Of a DNA stretch of 64,000 bases, positions 7,502 through 15,770 are shown in pieces. Made by a program: the position numbers and the translations under genes. Location: assembly GCF_025460835.1 (NCBI RefSeq), contig NZ_JAMXAY010000019.1, forward strand, positions 1-64,000, written 5' to 3'. The notes beneath the pieces were generated by a model. It was not told where the DNA came from and ran no database searches. It saw nothing but the letters and a program-made list of their open reading frames with translations. Source of the DNA: Parapedobacter soli. Its GTDB lineage: Bacteria > Bacteroidota > Bacteroidia > Sphingobacteriales > Sphingobacteriaceae. How positions within the stretch are numbered: position 1 is the first letter of the stretch; each line of letters begins with the position of its first letter.

Positions 7502-7661
7502 TTTCCAGCTGGGCATCGGCACGGGTGGCGGCACGCTGCTCAGCGTGGTGGTCCAGCTGGGTATGCACGATATGCTCAAAACCGCCGTGCTGGCCGCCAT
7601 CGGCGCCGCCGTAAGCTTTGCGGTAACGTGGGCACTGCAGCGGTGGGCCCGTAAACGGTAG
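7485..7661 (+). CDS. Small holin-like membrane protein
   Basis: This 58-residue protein has its start set at ATG 7485 because a strong GGAGGGGG ribosome-binding site lies 4-11 bases upstream, unusual in this window. It has a glycine-rich N-terminal half (LGIGTGGGTLLSVVVQLG) and a clear transmembrane helix (KTAVLAAIGAAVSFAVTWAL), then ends WARKR. Its start overlaps the end of the preceding gene by 17 bases. Size, topology and neighbours suit a phage-type holin or holin-like protein for the DUF5675 product. This is not shown by homology. Confidence 0.55.
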   Translation: MKATTNFQLGIGTGGGTLLSVVVQLGMHDMLKTAVLAAIGAAVSFAVTWALQRWARKR

Positions 7662-7694
7662 CTATTGATGGCTTGACTTTGACCCAAAGTGGTG

Positions 7695-7757
7695 GCGGTC
7701 TCCTACATTTGTCTCCGACAAGCATAGGGGACCGCTTCATTAAATAGCGGTTTCCTC
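7695..7757. other. Nested stem-loops in the convergent gap (possible terminator)
   Basis: Three arms can pair in alternative ways. GCGGTCTCCTA (7695-7705) pairs with TAGGGGACCGC (7725-7735), and the latter can instead pair with GCGGTTTCCTC (7747-7757). A small stem TTGTC/GACAA (7709-7721) sits inside the first loop. The region lies between the converging small membrane protein gene and a glycosyltransferase gene. No T-run follows, so it is only a possible terminator or structured RNA. Confidence 0.4.
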
Positions 7758-7859
7758 GTAATAGGCGGCTGCTTCGAAGTATCAGGATTAGGCAGCCTCA
7801 TCGTAAAAAAAATAGGTAAAATAATTCAAACAGTTTTTATTACCATTATTTTAGATACT

Positions 7860-9107
7860 CTAGAAATTTGAGATGGCCTGATAGTAGTAGTTTTCCATCT
7901 GCTGTCCCAGAATGCGCGAATCGAAATTATGTTTTACATACTCCCTGCCAGCTTTACCCATCGTTGATCTAAGGTTTGGATTGCTTGCCAATAATTCTAT
8001 TTTGTCACAAAACCCCTCAAGATCTTGTTCTTTCACTATGTATCCTGTGATACCGTTTAGTAAGCCGTATTTCATGCCGCCGGCGTCTGAAACAATTACT
8101 GGAAGTTCCATAGCTTGTGCTTCCTGGATAACTAGCCCTTGATTCTCAGCTCTTCCTGAATTTTCAGTTATTCCAGGGAGGATAAATATATCTGCTTGGT
8201 TCATTAATTCTATTACCTCATCTTGTGTTCTGATACCCAACAGCTGAACATATTCAGCTAAATTATATTTACTGATTAATCTTCTGATGTTATCATATTC
8301 CTCGCCGCTTCCAATGAGTTGAAAAGACAGATTTTTATGGTTTTTGTCGTTTATCAGGAAGTTTGCGATTTCGACAAGAAAGAGACATCCTTTAAGGGCG
8401 ATTAATCTACCACAGAATAATATTGTTATCGGATTCCTCGGTTTTAGGGTTTTGTTTGGCTGATAGTATTGAGTATCTAGTCCGACTGGTAGTAATCGGA
8501 TATTATTGATCATAGGGTGTATTTTTTTTAAAAGTGATTTACCATATTCATTATTTACTGTTATAATAGCATTATGCCGAAATAGCCTTTTGTAACGCTT
8601 CCGATTGTACGATACTTCATTAGGCATCATGTCATACCCATGGAATGTGGTAATTAATTTACCCGTTTTAAAGAAGCCGAAGAACCTGCCTGTAAAAAAT
8701 AAATCACTTGCGAAGCCGAAATGAGCATGTATAATGTCATAATCATCATCCACCGCTTTCAATGCTACATACTTAAAGAGCGGTGAAAGTTTGAACACAT
8801 CATGCTTAAATCGGAATATGTTAAAGGAATATATTGATTTGATATTTAAGTTGTGGAATAATATCTGGGCAAATTTTACTATCTTTTTGATGGGCGATCG
8901 GGGGATGTTTAAAAAGGTGGTTCTTTCCAATAGCTGATATTCGGTTACTTTACTATTTATTGGATTAGTAGCTTGGTTATAAGCAAGCAATTTCACATCG
9001 TGACCGCTATCCAAGAGAAAAATAAGCTGATTAACAATAAAAGTTTCAGAAATGAGTGGAAAATCCGGGAGAATAAAAAGGACCTTTAACTTTTCTTTTG
9101 GTAGCAT
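7860..9107 (-). CDS. Family 4 glycosyltransferase (WcaL-like)
   Basis: This 415-residue protein has a two-lobed GT-B layout. The N-terminus KVLFILPDFPLISETFIVNQ is typical of the colanic-acid WcaL-like group. IIHAHFGFASD lies in the first lobe. The C-terminal lobe has ILFCGRLIALKG and the sugar-nucleotide site with PGITENSGRAENQGLVIQEA, where the glutamates of the family EX7E motif sit. It would transfer a sugar from a nucleotide donor to a lipid-linked repeat unit at the cytoplasmic face. It is divergent from the rest of the polysaccharide operon. It carries its own copy of the locus palindrome and a -7 box upstream, so it belongs to the same regulon. Confidence 0.88.
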   Translation of the reverse strand: MLPKEKLKVLFILPDFPLISETFIVNQLIFLLDSGHDVKLLAYNQATNPINSKVTEYQLLERTTFLNIPRSPIKKIVKFAQILFHNLNIKSIYSFNIFRFKHDVFKLSPLFKYVALKAVDDDYDIIHAHFGFASDLFFTGRFFGFFKTGKLITTFHGYDMMPNEVSYNRKRYKRLFRHNAIITVNNEYGKSLLKKIHPMINNIRLLPVGLDTQYYQPNKTLKPRNPITILFCGRLIALKGCLFLVEIANFLINDKNHKNLSFQLIGSGEEYDNIRRLISKYNLAEYVQLLGIRTQDEVIELMNQADIFILPGITENSGRAENQGLVIQEAQAMELPVIVSDAGGMKYGLLNGITGYIVKEQDLEGFCDKIELLASNPNLRSTMGKAGREYVKHNFDSRILGQQMENYYYQAISNF

Positions 9108-9427
9108 GAGATTGAATAAGTATTTAGCGCAGTATTGCTTATTTTTTCATGGTTAGCAAAGATACTACTACTCCTTTTTCTTTTCTTGCTAAGTCGGCTG
9201 CTATTTCACTTTTGTAGTTTTTCTCCTACAAGTTAAATCCTCTGTTTTTGATGCACCGCAAGTCAGTTAGTGGGGTGAACCAATTACCTCCGTTACGCAA
9301 CGATGCTCATTCGGTGTTTCGGCGCAGTCCCCCCGGACGAAGCCAGAACTTTTTGGTCCAATGATCCATTATAGACACATATTGGGAAAGTCTTAAAAAT
9401 AAGACTTAACAACGACTAAATAGGTTG
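9108..9427. other. 320-bp gap: promoter palindrome, weak hairpin, no gene
   Basis: The right promoter for the 7860-9107 gene lies in this gap at 9157-9230. Near the glycoside hydrolase end, AAGTCTT (9388-9394) and AAGACTT (9401-9407) form a hairpin that may end that transcript. The stretch 9240-9365 is GC-richer, with short open frames such as one ending RSPPGRSQNFLVQ. It could be a gene remnant, but I cannot identify it. Confidence 0.5.
9157..9230 (-). promoter_or_regulatory. Locus palindrome plus -7 box for the 7860-9107 glycosyltransferase
   Basis: The palindrome TGTAG-N8-CTACA lies at 9213-9230 (centre 9221.5). A -7 box, TATCTTTG on the minus strand, lies at 9157-9164 (centre 9160.5). 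The spacing is 61 bp, one less than in five other promoters of this locus. The box is about 50 bp upstream of the start codon. Confidence 0.7.
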
Positions 9428-11032
9428 TCATCTAAGCAATTCCACAAAGATCGGCGTTTCTGTCACCGTTAGTTTAATTTTTCCGTTTTTTACTGAAGTG
9501 ATAACAGATTGTGCTGAAATTGCTTCTGCATCTAACTGATATATCTTAACTTGTTTGGTTTGGTTACCTAAATCCAACTCATAGTCAACACTGCGTCCCT
9601 GCTCGTCAGGCACCACCAACGAATAAATTGTCCGATCGTCTAATACATACTTGTCAACAAAAGGATCATCGCTGATAGTAGATTGATAATAGAACTCTCC
9701 AAGGATCTCTTTTGCCTGTTGTAAATAATTCCAGGATGGTTTAGTCGTCCATTCGGCACTTTCTTTGTCAATGAAACCGGAAGACATATATTGTGTTGTA
9801 CTGTTTGCGTTAACATCATGCAGCATGTAAAAGAATAATTTGCTAACACCATTTCGTGCATAAAGTAGTGAGGTACGAAGAATCCAATCGGCCTGTGTAA
9901 TCAATGCTGACTTATTTTTTATTGGGATCGCTTTCTGGTAACTATTCTGATTGATATCATATCCAGACTCTGTATTCCACACTGGAATACTATTCGTGTG
10001 TCCATTGGATAATATCACGAATTGTTGTGCGATGCTGGCTGCATTTGATAGTTCTGGAGCAACCCCCCGTTGCTTAGTTGGATTGTTTTCAGTTTCTCTG
10101 TTTCGAGCATAATGATGATAGTTTATCACATCAAAACATAGGTCAATCGTCCCATCTGGTTTTCTACCGCGGTATTTTTCACACCAATCGATTATCTCTT
10201 GGACGTAACCTGGATCAGGAGTTGCTATCCCTGCCATTACCACCTGCATATTAGGATCTGCATTCTTGACGCCTACGTCGTGCCCCAATTCTCCTTGGTG
10301 ACCGTCATAAAAAGCAGAAAGGTTGGCCGCATACTCCGAAGGAGTTTGCCGCGCTACCTTAGTTGGCTTCCATATACGATCCGGCTCATTGTTACATTCG
10401 ATGTATTGAATAAGCCCAGATCCAATAATCTTTTTGTTGGGATTGTAATGTGGAACTGGTTCTACGTGAACCAAAGAGGGGTCAACGTCCTGATTGCTGC
10501 CGTACCTCGCCGCATACTGAAATGCCAGTTTCCCGAAATCAATATAGGATGCGGGGTCCGATAAATCGGCTCCGAAAACGGCCGGCACATTCTCTACATC
10601 ACGCTTTTCTTCCGGATAAGTTTCCAAAAGCCAGTCAGGTATTGTTTTAATACAGGCGAGAACTGTAATATCGTTTGCTTTACACCATTCGTAGATTTCA
10701 TCGTATTTCCATCCTCCCCTAGGCGTCGGATTATAACCATATTTTCCCTTTTCTGACTCAATCTGCCGCCAATCCAAGTAATGCCTGACATTAGAGAACG
10801 GTTTAAAGAATCGAGAATCTTCGGTTGGATTATTCTGTGATCCGAAATTCCATTCGAACGCATTTACACCGAGCATATCTTTAAATTTGACTTTCGAATG
10901 AGGTATGCCAGGCAATTCATTATCGGTGATATCGCCACTTGCAATCGATTTTCTTGAACAATTACTTCCCAAAAGCATCAGTAAGCCCGACAGTAGAATC
11001 CAGTATCTTGGGAATGAGAAGGACATTTTCAT
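9428..11032 (-). CDS. Secreted lipoprotein glycoside hydrolase (clan A TIM barrel)
   Basis: This 534-residue protein has an N-terminal hydrophobic signal and a lipobox-like GLLMLLGSNC, predicting an outer-surface or periplasmic lipoprotein. The barrel shows clan A features. ECNNEPDRIW carries an Asn-Glu-Pro acid/base site and VWNTESGYD a likely nucleophile Glu. CFDVINYHHYAR and LFFYMLHD also fit GH5/GH39-like enzymes. I cannot fix the GH family or substrate. It is transcribed away from the TolC-like gene. Its promoter region shares the palindrome at 11222-11239, though the matched -7 box faces the TolC-like gene. A role in trimming or releasing the exopolysaccharide made by this locus is likely. 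Confidence 0.8.
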   Translation of the reverse strand: MKMSFSFPRYWILLSGLLMLLGSNCSRKSIASGDITDNELPGIPHSKVKFKDMLGVNAFEWNFGSQNNPTEDSRFFKPFSNVRHYLDWRQIESEKGKYGYNPTPRGGWKYDEIYEWCKANDITVLACIKTIPDWLLETYPEEKRDVENVPAVFGADLSDPASYIDFGKLAFQYAARYGSNQDVDPSLVHVEPVPHYNPNKKIIGSGLIQYIECNNEPDRIWKPTKVARQTPSEYAANLSAFYDGHQGELGHDVGVKNADPNMQVVMAGIATPDPGYVQEIIDWCEKYRGRKPDGTIDLCFDVINYHHYARNRETENNPTKQRGVAPELSNAASIAQQFVILSNGHTNSIPVWNTESGYDINQNSYQKAIPIKNKSALITQADWILRTSLLYARNGVSKLFFYMLHDVNANSTTQYMSSGFIDKESAEWTTKPSWNYLQQAKEILGEFYYQSTISDDPFVDKYVLDDRTIYSLVVPDEQGRSVDYELDLGNQTKQVKIYQLDAEAISAQSVITSVKNGKIKLTVTETPIFVELLR

Positions 11033-11355
11033 ATAAAGTGTTTATTGAATACGCAAATTGAATAATTAATTCGTAAACGAAATTAATATTTTCATGAATA
11101 TATTTTTGTCATTTAATGAACGGTATATATTTAGTAACGAAAATAAATTTCTTTAATTATCTTCTTTTTAAAATGCTATTACAGGATGGGAATTCCAAAT
11201 CGCGTGCCTGAGTCACTTGTTTGTAGTTTATATGCTACAATCGCTAATTATGTGCAATAAAAACCATTTAAGTCAGTCTGATATCCGATACTTTTGTTTT
11301 GACTAATATGAAAAACATTATTGAATCTGTCTAAAATAAATAAAAGAAAAAAGGC
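11033..11355. other. 323-bp AT-rich divergent promoter region
   Basis: The gap lies between the divergent glycoside hydrolase and TolC-like genes. It is AT-rich and holds the locus palindrome (11222-11239) and the TACTTTTG box for the rightward operon. I see no ORF or further strong repeat in it. Confidence 0.7.
11222..11296 (+). promoter_or_regulatory. Locus palindrome plus -7 box for the polysaccharide operon
   Basis: TGTAG-N8-CTACA lies at 11222-11239 (centre 11230.5) and TACTTTTG at 11289-11296 (centre 11292.5), a 62-bp spacing. The box is about 60 bp before the TolC-like start. No good -33 TTTG lies at the usual distance, which fits an activator-dependent promoter. Confidence 0.8.
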
Positions 11356-12033
11356 ATGAAATACTGGATACCCATTTTTTTTGTATTTGCGAGCACCGTT
11401 ACATTAAGAGCGCAGGAGTCGATCATTAGCGAGATCAACTATCCGTATTTGGAGAAGTTGATCGAATCGGCACGCGAGAATAATTTCAGAAAGAAAATAT
11501 TTGAGGCGTCGGAAGTAAGCTCAAGGGCAAGTGTAACTGCAGCCAAGGCTTCTTACTTGGATATGTTCAACGCCGCGTATTACTACAGACCAAATCAACG
11601 TCCTTCAGTTAATGTGGACAACCCGTATCTTGTCAATGGGTTTCAGCTTGGGGTGCATTTAAGTTTATCGACATTGATAAAAACACCAGGGATTGTAAGG
11701 CAAGCCAAACAACAGCGTGAGATTTCGGAATTGGAGCGTAAGGAATATGAAGTCACTTTAGAAAATGAGGTCAAGTCCAGATATTACAACTATGTGATGT
11801 TAAACAACCAACTCGAAATAAGTACACAGGAGGTTCAGGATAACAAGCTTATTCTTAATCAATTGCAAAGTAAGTTTGAGTTGAACGAAGTGGATTTGGA
11901 AACCTATAATTCGGCAAAATCTGCTTTGGCTGGATCCAAGTCTGCTTTGATGCAAACCGAAGTTCAATTCCTAACTGCGAAGGATGCACTGGAGGAAATT
12001 ATTGGTGTCAAGTTGGAAGACATAACTGATTAA
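11356..12033 (+). CDS. Half-length TolC-like outer membrane protein
   Basis: This 225-residue protein has a signal peptide (IFFVFASTVTLRAQ). One long helical hairpin follows: the region from ISELERKEYEVTLENEVKSRYY through STQEVQDNKLILNQLQSKFEL to ALEEIIGVKL is typical of the OEP domain of TolC proteins. TolC proteins usually have two OEP repeats in about 450 residues; this one has one. It starts the rightward polysaccharide operon, 21 bp before the Wzc-like gene. It may replace the missing Wza-type outer membrane exporter, forming a pore as a larger oligomer. No frameshift remnant is seen, so the short form looks genuine. Confidence 0.75.
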   Translation: MKYWIPIFFVFASTVTLRAQESIISEINYPYLEKLIESARENNFRKKIFEASEVSSRASVTAAKASYLDMFNAAYYYRPNQRPSVNVDNPYLVNGFQLGVHLSLSTLIKTPGIVRQAKQQREISELERKEYEVTLENEVKSRYYNYVMLNNQLEISTQEVQDNKLILNQLQSKFELNEVDLETYNSAKSALAGSKSALMQTEVQFLTAKDALEEIIGVKLEDITD

Positions 12034-12054
12034 ACATTTTAACTATTATCATTC

Positions 12055-14202
12055 ATGATTGACTTTGGTGGTTTATTCAAATACTTATTAAAGCATATCT
12101 GGCTTATATTGGTCTTGACACTGGTGGCCGTCGGCGCGACTTATTATTTTACGAAAGACATGCCCGATTCCTATTATTCCGAGGCGCAGATATCTACAGG
12201 TATTACCGATCTGGCAAAGATTGACGGAAGCTTGGCATCGAATTACATGCAAATCAGACAGACCTATGATAATATCATGGGCATGATGTCTATGAAACGC
12301 GTTCTGGCGATCGTATCGCATATCTTGGTTATCCATGACCTGGAAACACCTGAACATGCGTTTAGACCTTATCCGGAAAATCTTCAAGCACTGGATGAGG
12401 CGACTCGTAAACAAATCGTGGATGAATTGAAAGCACGACTTATTTCGGGGCGTGTGATTTTGACTAATACAGATGAAGTGGGAGGTTTTAAGCTTGTCGA
12501 TGTTGTCGGGTCGCTGGGGTATGATGAGGGTAGCCTACAAGAGGGAATGTCGGTAAAACGTTACGGAGAAAGTGATTTTATCAATGTCGGATTTGTCTCC
12601 GAAAACTCCGAACTTTCAGCCTTTATTGTCAACACGCTTACTTCAGAGTTTATTCAGTACTATCATACATTTCGATCGGCTAATGAGACTAAATCCGTTA
12701 TTCTACTGGATTCATTGTTGCAAGAGAAAGAACGAGTTATGCAAGATAGGAATGAAGCGTTGAAAAACTATCGTGTTAGCAGTGGGATCATGGATGCTTC
12801 TTCGCAATCGGCTGCGTTATACAGTCAAATTACGGCACTGGAAAGTCAACGAGCTGATAAGCTTACAGAAATCCAATCGTTGCAAGGAGCAATTAAGGAT
12901 ATTAAAGCTCAGTTGGCTAATCCGAACAACAGCCTGTTAACGTCGCCAGACTCGCGTGTAAACAATGCATTGCTTGAGATAGATCAGCAACTGCAAGCGG
13001 CGAATAGAAAGTATATTAATAATAATTTTAACCCAACCGATAAACAACTCGTAGATTCTTTACAACGTAAACGAAATGAAATTGCAGAGATGGGTCTTGG
13101 GGTGTTGGGTAACAACGGAGCGATGGAAAGCAGGCGAAGTCTCGAGGCAGAATTAATCCGGCTTGAAACAGCACTCTCGCTCGCCAAGAATGGTATTGCG
13201 TCTATCGAAAATGAGCTTGCTAGAGCTAAAGGCCGTCACAGTGCCATGGTTCCGATGGACGCCGGATTACAGAATCTTCAACGTGAAGCAGATATAGCCA
13301 CACAAGAATACATGGAAATCCTAAACCGGACCAATCAAGCCGGTTTCGTATCGAATGTCGGATTGCGATTGAGTATTGTTGAAGTTGCCTTGCCCGGAGT
13401 AAAAATTACATCAAAACGGTTCATTTACATCGGACTTTCTGGTTTCGCGACATTTATGTTCTGTATGTCGGTTTTCACGTTACTGTTTATATTGGATCGC
13501 CGAGTGGTGACCAAAGATCAGCTTGCTGCCTTGACGGATGGAAAGGTACTTGGCGTATTGAATCTGATTGACGAATCATATGCCGGAATACGTAGCGTGT
13601 GGGACAACAATACCACGGTAGATGCGGTCATGTATAAAGATTTGTTGCGCTCGTTGAGGTTTGATTTGAACACGGAGCTGACTATTAATAAATCGAGGGT
13701 ATTGGGTATCACCAGCCTTACTCCCGGCGCCGGTAAATCTTTTTTAGCAGTGAGTCTGGCCTATGCATTTGCCGTGACAGGAAAGAAAGTATTATTGATC
13801 GGAGAACAAACCTATGATTTCTTTGGTAGTCAGAACGAAACGGCACGGGCCGAGCAGGCATTCGAGCAGTTTTTGGTAAAGCGTGAGATACAGATTGAAG
13901 ATTTAATTACCACCCTAACACGGAATACACACCAAAATTCTCTCATGGAATTGCAGGATATGGAAAATCTTATGGCGGGATTTGGTTTGCTCCGAAATGA
14001 GTTTGATGTTATCATTATCGACACCGATAGTTGTCAGAACCTTAATCAAGTGAAAGAATGGTTGATGTTTTCCGATGTAAGTATCGGTGTCTTTGAATCC
14101 GGTAAAGTGGTCTCCAATCGTGAGCGGGATTTAATTAAATACCTCGGAGAACATAAAGGGTTTTTAGGTTGGGTACTCAATAAGGTTAGGTTGAGTGCTT
14201 AA
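12055..14202 (+). CDS. Wzc-like polysaccharide co-polymerase with degraded tyrosine-kinase domain
   Basis: This 715-residue protein has a first membrane helix at about residues 12-30, a large periplasmic region with long coiled coils, and a second helix near 455-482. A cytoplasmic P-loop ATPase follows, with Walker A TPGAGKS near residue 560 and Walker B DVIIIDTDS. This is the architecture of Wzc/BY-kinase chain-length regulators. The Walker A' segment, normally LIDxDxR, reads LIGEQTYDFF, and there is no C-terminal tyrosine cluster. Kinase activity is therefore doubtful, while nucleotide binding may persist. It would control chain length and export together with the upstream TolC-like protein. 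Confidence 0.85.
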   Translation: MIDFGGLFKYLLKHIWLILVLTLVAVGATYYFTKDMPDSYYSEAQISTGITDLAKIDGSLASNYMQIRQTYDNIMGMMSMKRVLAIVSHILVIHDLETPEHAFRPYPENLQALDEATRKQIVDELKARLISGRVILTNTDEVGGFKLVDVVGSLGYDEGSLQEGMSVKRYGESDFINVGFVSENSELSAFIVNTLTSEFIQYYHTFRSANETKSVILLDSLLQEKERVMQDRNEALKNYRVSSGIMDASSQSAALYSQITALESQRADKLTEIQSLQGAIKDIKAQLANPNNSLLTSPDSRVNNALLEIDQQLQAANRKYINNNFNPTDKQLVDSLQRKRNEIAEMGLGVLGNNGAMESRRSLEAELIRLETALSLAKNGIASIENELARAKGRHSAMVPMDAGLQNLQREADIATQEYMEILNRTNQAGFVSNVGLRLSIVEVALPGVKITSKRFIYIGLSGFATFMFCMSVFTLLFILDRRVVTKDQLAALTDGKVLGVLNLIDESYAGIRSVWDNNTTVDAVMYKDLLRSLRFDLNTELTINKSRVLGITSLTPGAGKSFLAVSLAYAFAVTGKKVLLIGEQTYDFFGSQNETARAEQAFEQFLVKREIQIEDLITTLTRNTHQNSLMELQDMENLMAGFGLLRNEFDVIIIDTDSCQNLNQVKEWLMFSDVSIGVFESGKVVSNRERDLIKYLGEHKGFLGWVLNKVRLSA

Positions 14203-14226
14203 ACACCATAGCAAATAACAAATACC

Positions 14227-15657
14227 GTGAAGCAGTTGTTGTACAATATCCAGCACACCAGAAAGACAAAAATTGTGTTAATCCCGGCACTTTTGGGATT
14301 AGCGTTGTTAACGGCATACTATACCGTCATCCTAGGTTTGGTTTTTCCAATTGCAATGGTATTATCAGCCTTGCTAGTCATCTGTTTAGCTGTCTTAGTT
14401 AGCTATCCAGTCGCTGGTTTGATGGGTACGGTGGTTTATTGTTTTATTCTCCCAATCGTCGGACGAGAATTAATGATAAATTTTCCCTTTGGTATTGGTG
14501 TGGAAGTACTGCTGATTTTGACCTTGTTGGTTGCCGTTTTCAATAAGTACAAAACTAATTGGGCCGATGCCAATAACGACATGGTTAAGCTCGTCATACT
14601 TTGGTTTATTATCAGCGTACTGCAAGTTGCCAATCCATCAGGAGCAAGTGTGGTTGGGTGGTTTAATGAGATTCGAGGAACTGCATTGAACATGTTGTTG
14701 GTGGTTCCCTTGGCGTGTGTAGTAGTGCAACGAGAGAAGCACCTTAATTTATTCCTTTACATTGTGATAGCTTGGTCCGTTTTCGGAGCATTGAACGGCA
14801 TTAAACAATTGTATATAGGTTTGTCACCGGGAGAACAAGTTTTTTTGGCACAAAATGAAACTACCCACCTTATTCGTGGTGTTATCAGGGTATTCTCCTT
14901 CTATACCGATGCAGGGCAATTTGGGGCTTCGATGAGCCATATAGCACTCGTTTCCTGGATATTGGCTATGGGCAGCTTCAAGTTATGGAAGCGGGTATTA
15001 TTTTTCGGGTTAGGATGCTTGTTATTTTATGGTATGATCATTTCCGGTACACGGGGAGCTCTTTTTGTTTTTTCTGGGGGTTTAATTGGTTTATTCCTGA
15101 CTAAGAACTTTAAGATGCTTATTGCTGGATTGCTCATATTGGGTATGCTTTTTTCCTTTCTTAAGTTTACGGATATCGGTCAAGGTAGTTATCAGGTCCG
15201 TCGACTGCGTTCGGCTGTAAACCCAGAACAAGATGCGTCATTTCTTGTTCGACTTAACTCTCAAATGAAACTTGCAGACTATTTGAAATATCGACCATTT
15301 GGAGGTGGCTTGGGAACGATAGGAGGGAATGGGGAGAAATATAACCCAGGTACGTTTTTAGCGTCGGTAGCACCAGATAGCTACTGGGTAAAGGTTTGGG
15401 CAATGTATGGAATTGTGGGGCTCATCATTTGGTTCGGTATGAACATGTATATCATGGGTAAATGTTGTGGGATTATCTGGCGCATAAATGACCCTCACCT
15501 TCGCATTAAGTTGATTGCGCTCATTTCGGGCGCTATAGGGATTTTCGTAGCCAGTTATGGAAACGAGGTTATCAACCGGACACCTTCTTCCATATTGGTT
15601 TTTATATCTTGGGCAATTATCTATAATGCGCCCAAGTGGGATAAACACTCATCATAG
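14227..15657 (+). CDS. O-antigen ligase/polymerase-like membrane protein (Wzy type)
   Basis: This 476-residue protein has about 11-12 hydrophobic helices and starts at GTG 14227, 24 bp after the Wzc-like stop. A large loop near the middle carries SPGEQVFLAQNETTHLIRG and ISGTRGALFVF. The next loop, with RPFGGGLGTIGGNG, has the GxGxG-type pattern common in Wzy polymerases and O-antigen ligases of the Wzy_C family. It would polymerise lipid-linked repeat units in the periplasm. Ligase and polymerase cannot be told apart by eye. Place in an operon with Wzc-like, flippase and glycosyltransferase genes favours polymerase. Confidence 0.82.
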   Translation: MKQLLYNIQHTRKTKIVLIPALLGLALLTAYYTVILGLVFPIAMVLSALLVICLAVLVSYPVAGLMGTVVYCFILPIVGRELMINFPFGIGVEVLLILTLLVAVFNKYKTNWADANNDMVKLVILWFIISVLQVANPSGASVVGWFNEIRGTALNMLLVVPLACVVVQREKHLNLFLYIVIAWSVFGALNGIKQLYIGLSPGEQVFLAQNETTHLIRGVIRVFSFYTDAGQFGASMSHIALVSWILAMGSFKLWKRVLFFGLGCLLFYGMIISGTRGALFVFSGGLIGLFLTKNFKMLIAGLLILGMLFSFLKFTDIGQGSYQVRRLRSAVNPEQDASFLVRLNSQMKLADYLKYRPFGGGLGTIGGNGEKYNPGTFLASVAPDSYWVKVWAMYGIVGLIIWFGMNMYIMGKCCGIIWRINDPHLRIKLIALISGAIGIFVASYGNEVINRTPSSILVFISWAIIYNAPKWDKHSS

Positions 15658-15659
15658 CT

Positions 15660-15743
15660 ATGCCGTTTGAATTTTTCGTTATTCCAGGGCTGATTTTATT
15701 CGTAGTCGGTTTTCTTCGAGGTAAGAAATCTAACGTTAATTGA
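15660..15743 (+). CDS. 27-residue single-helix membrane peptide
   Basis: A small frame, read by hand, begins at ATG 15660, two bases after the polymerase stop, and ends at TGA 15741-15743. The product MPFEFFVIPGLILFVVGFLR plus GKKSNVN has one transmembrane helix and a positively charged end, a plausible small membrane peptide. It sits tightly inside the operon, 27 bp before the next glycosyltransferase gene. I know no family, and at this length chance cannot be excluded. Confidence 0.4.
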   Translation: MPFEFFVIPGLILFVVGFLRGKKSNVN

Positions 15744-15770
15744 GCAAGTGGAAAGAGAAAGGGTACGTAA

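Noticed and set aside
9240-9365. Possible gene remnant in the gap upstream of the 7860-9107 gene
   Set aside because: The GC-richer stretch has short open frames but none could be tied to any protein family.
10199-10564. 121-codon open frame on the plus strand inside the glycoside hydrolase gene
   Set aside because: It lies wholly antisense to a well-supported hydrolase, shows no family motif and no promoter.
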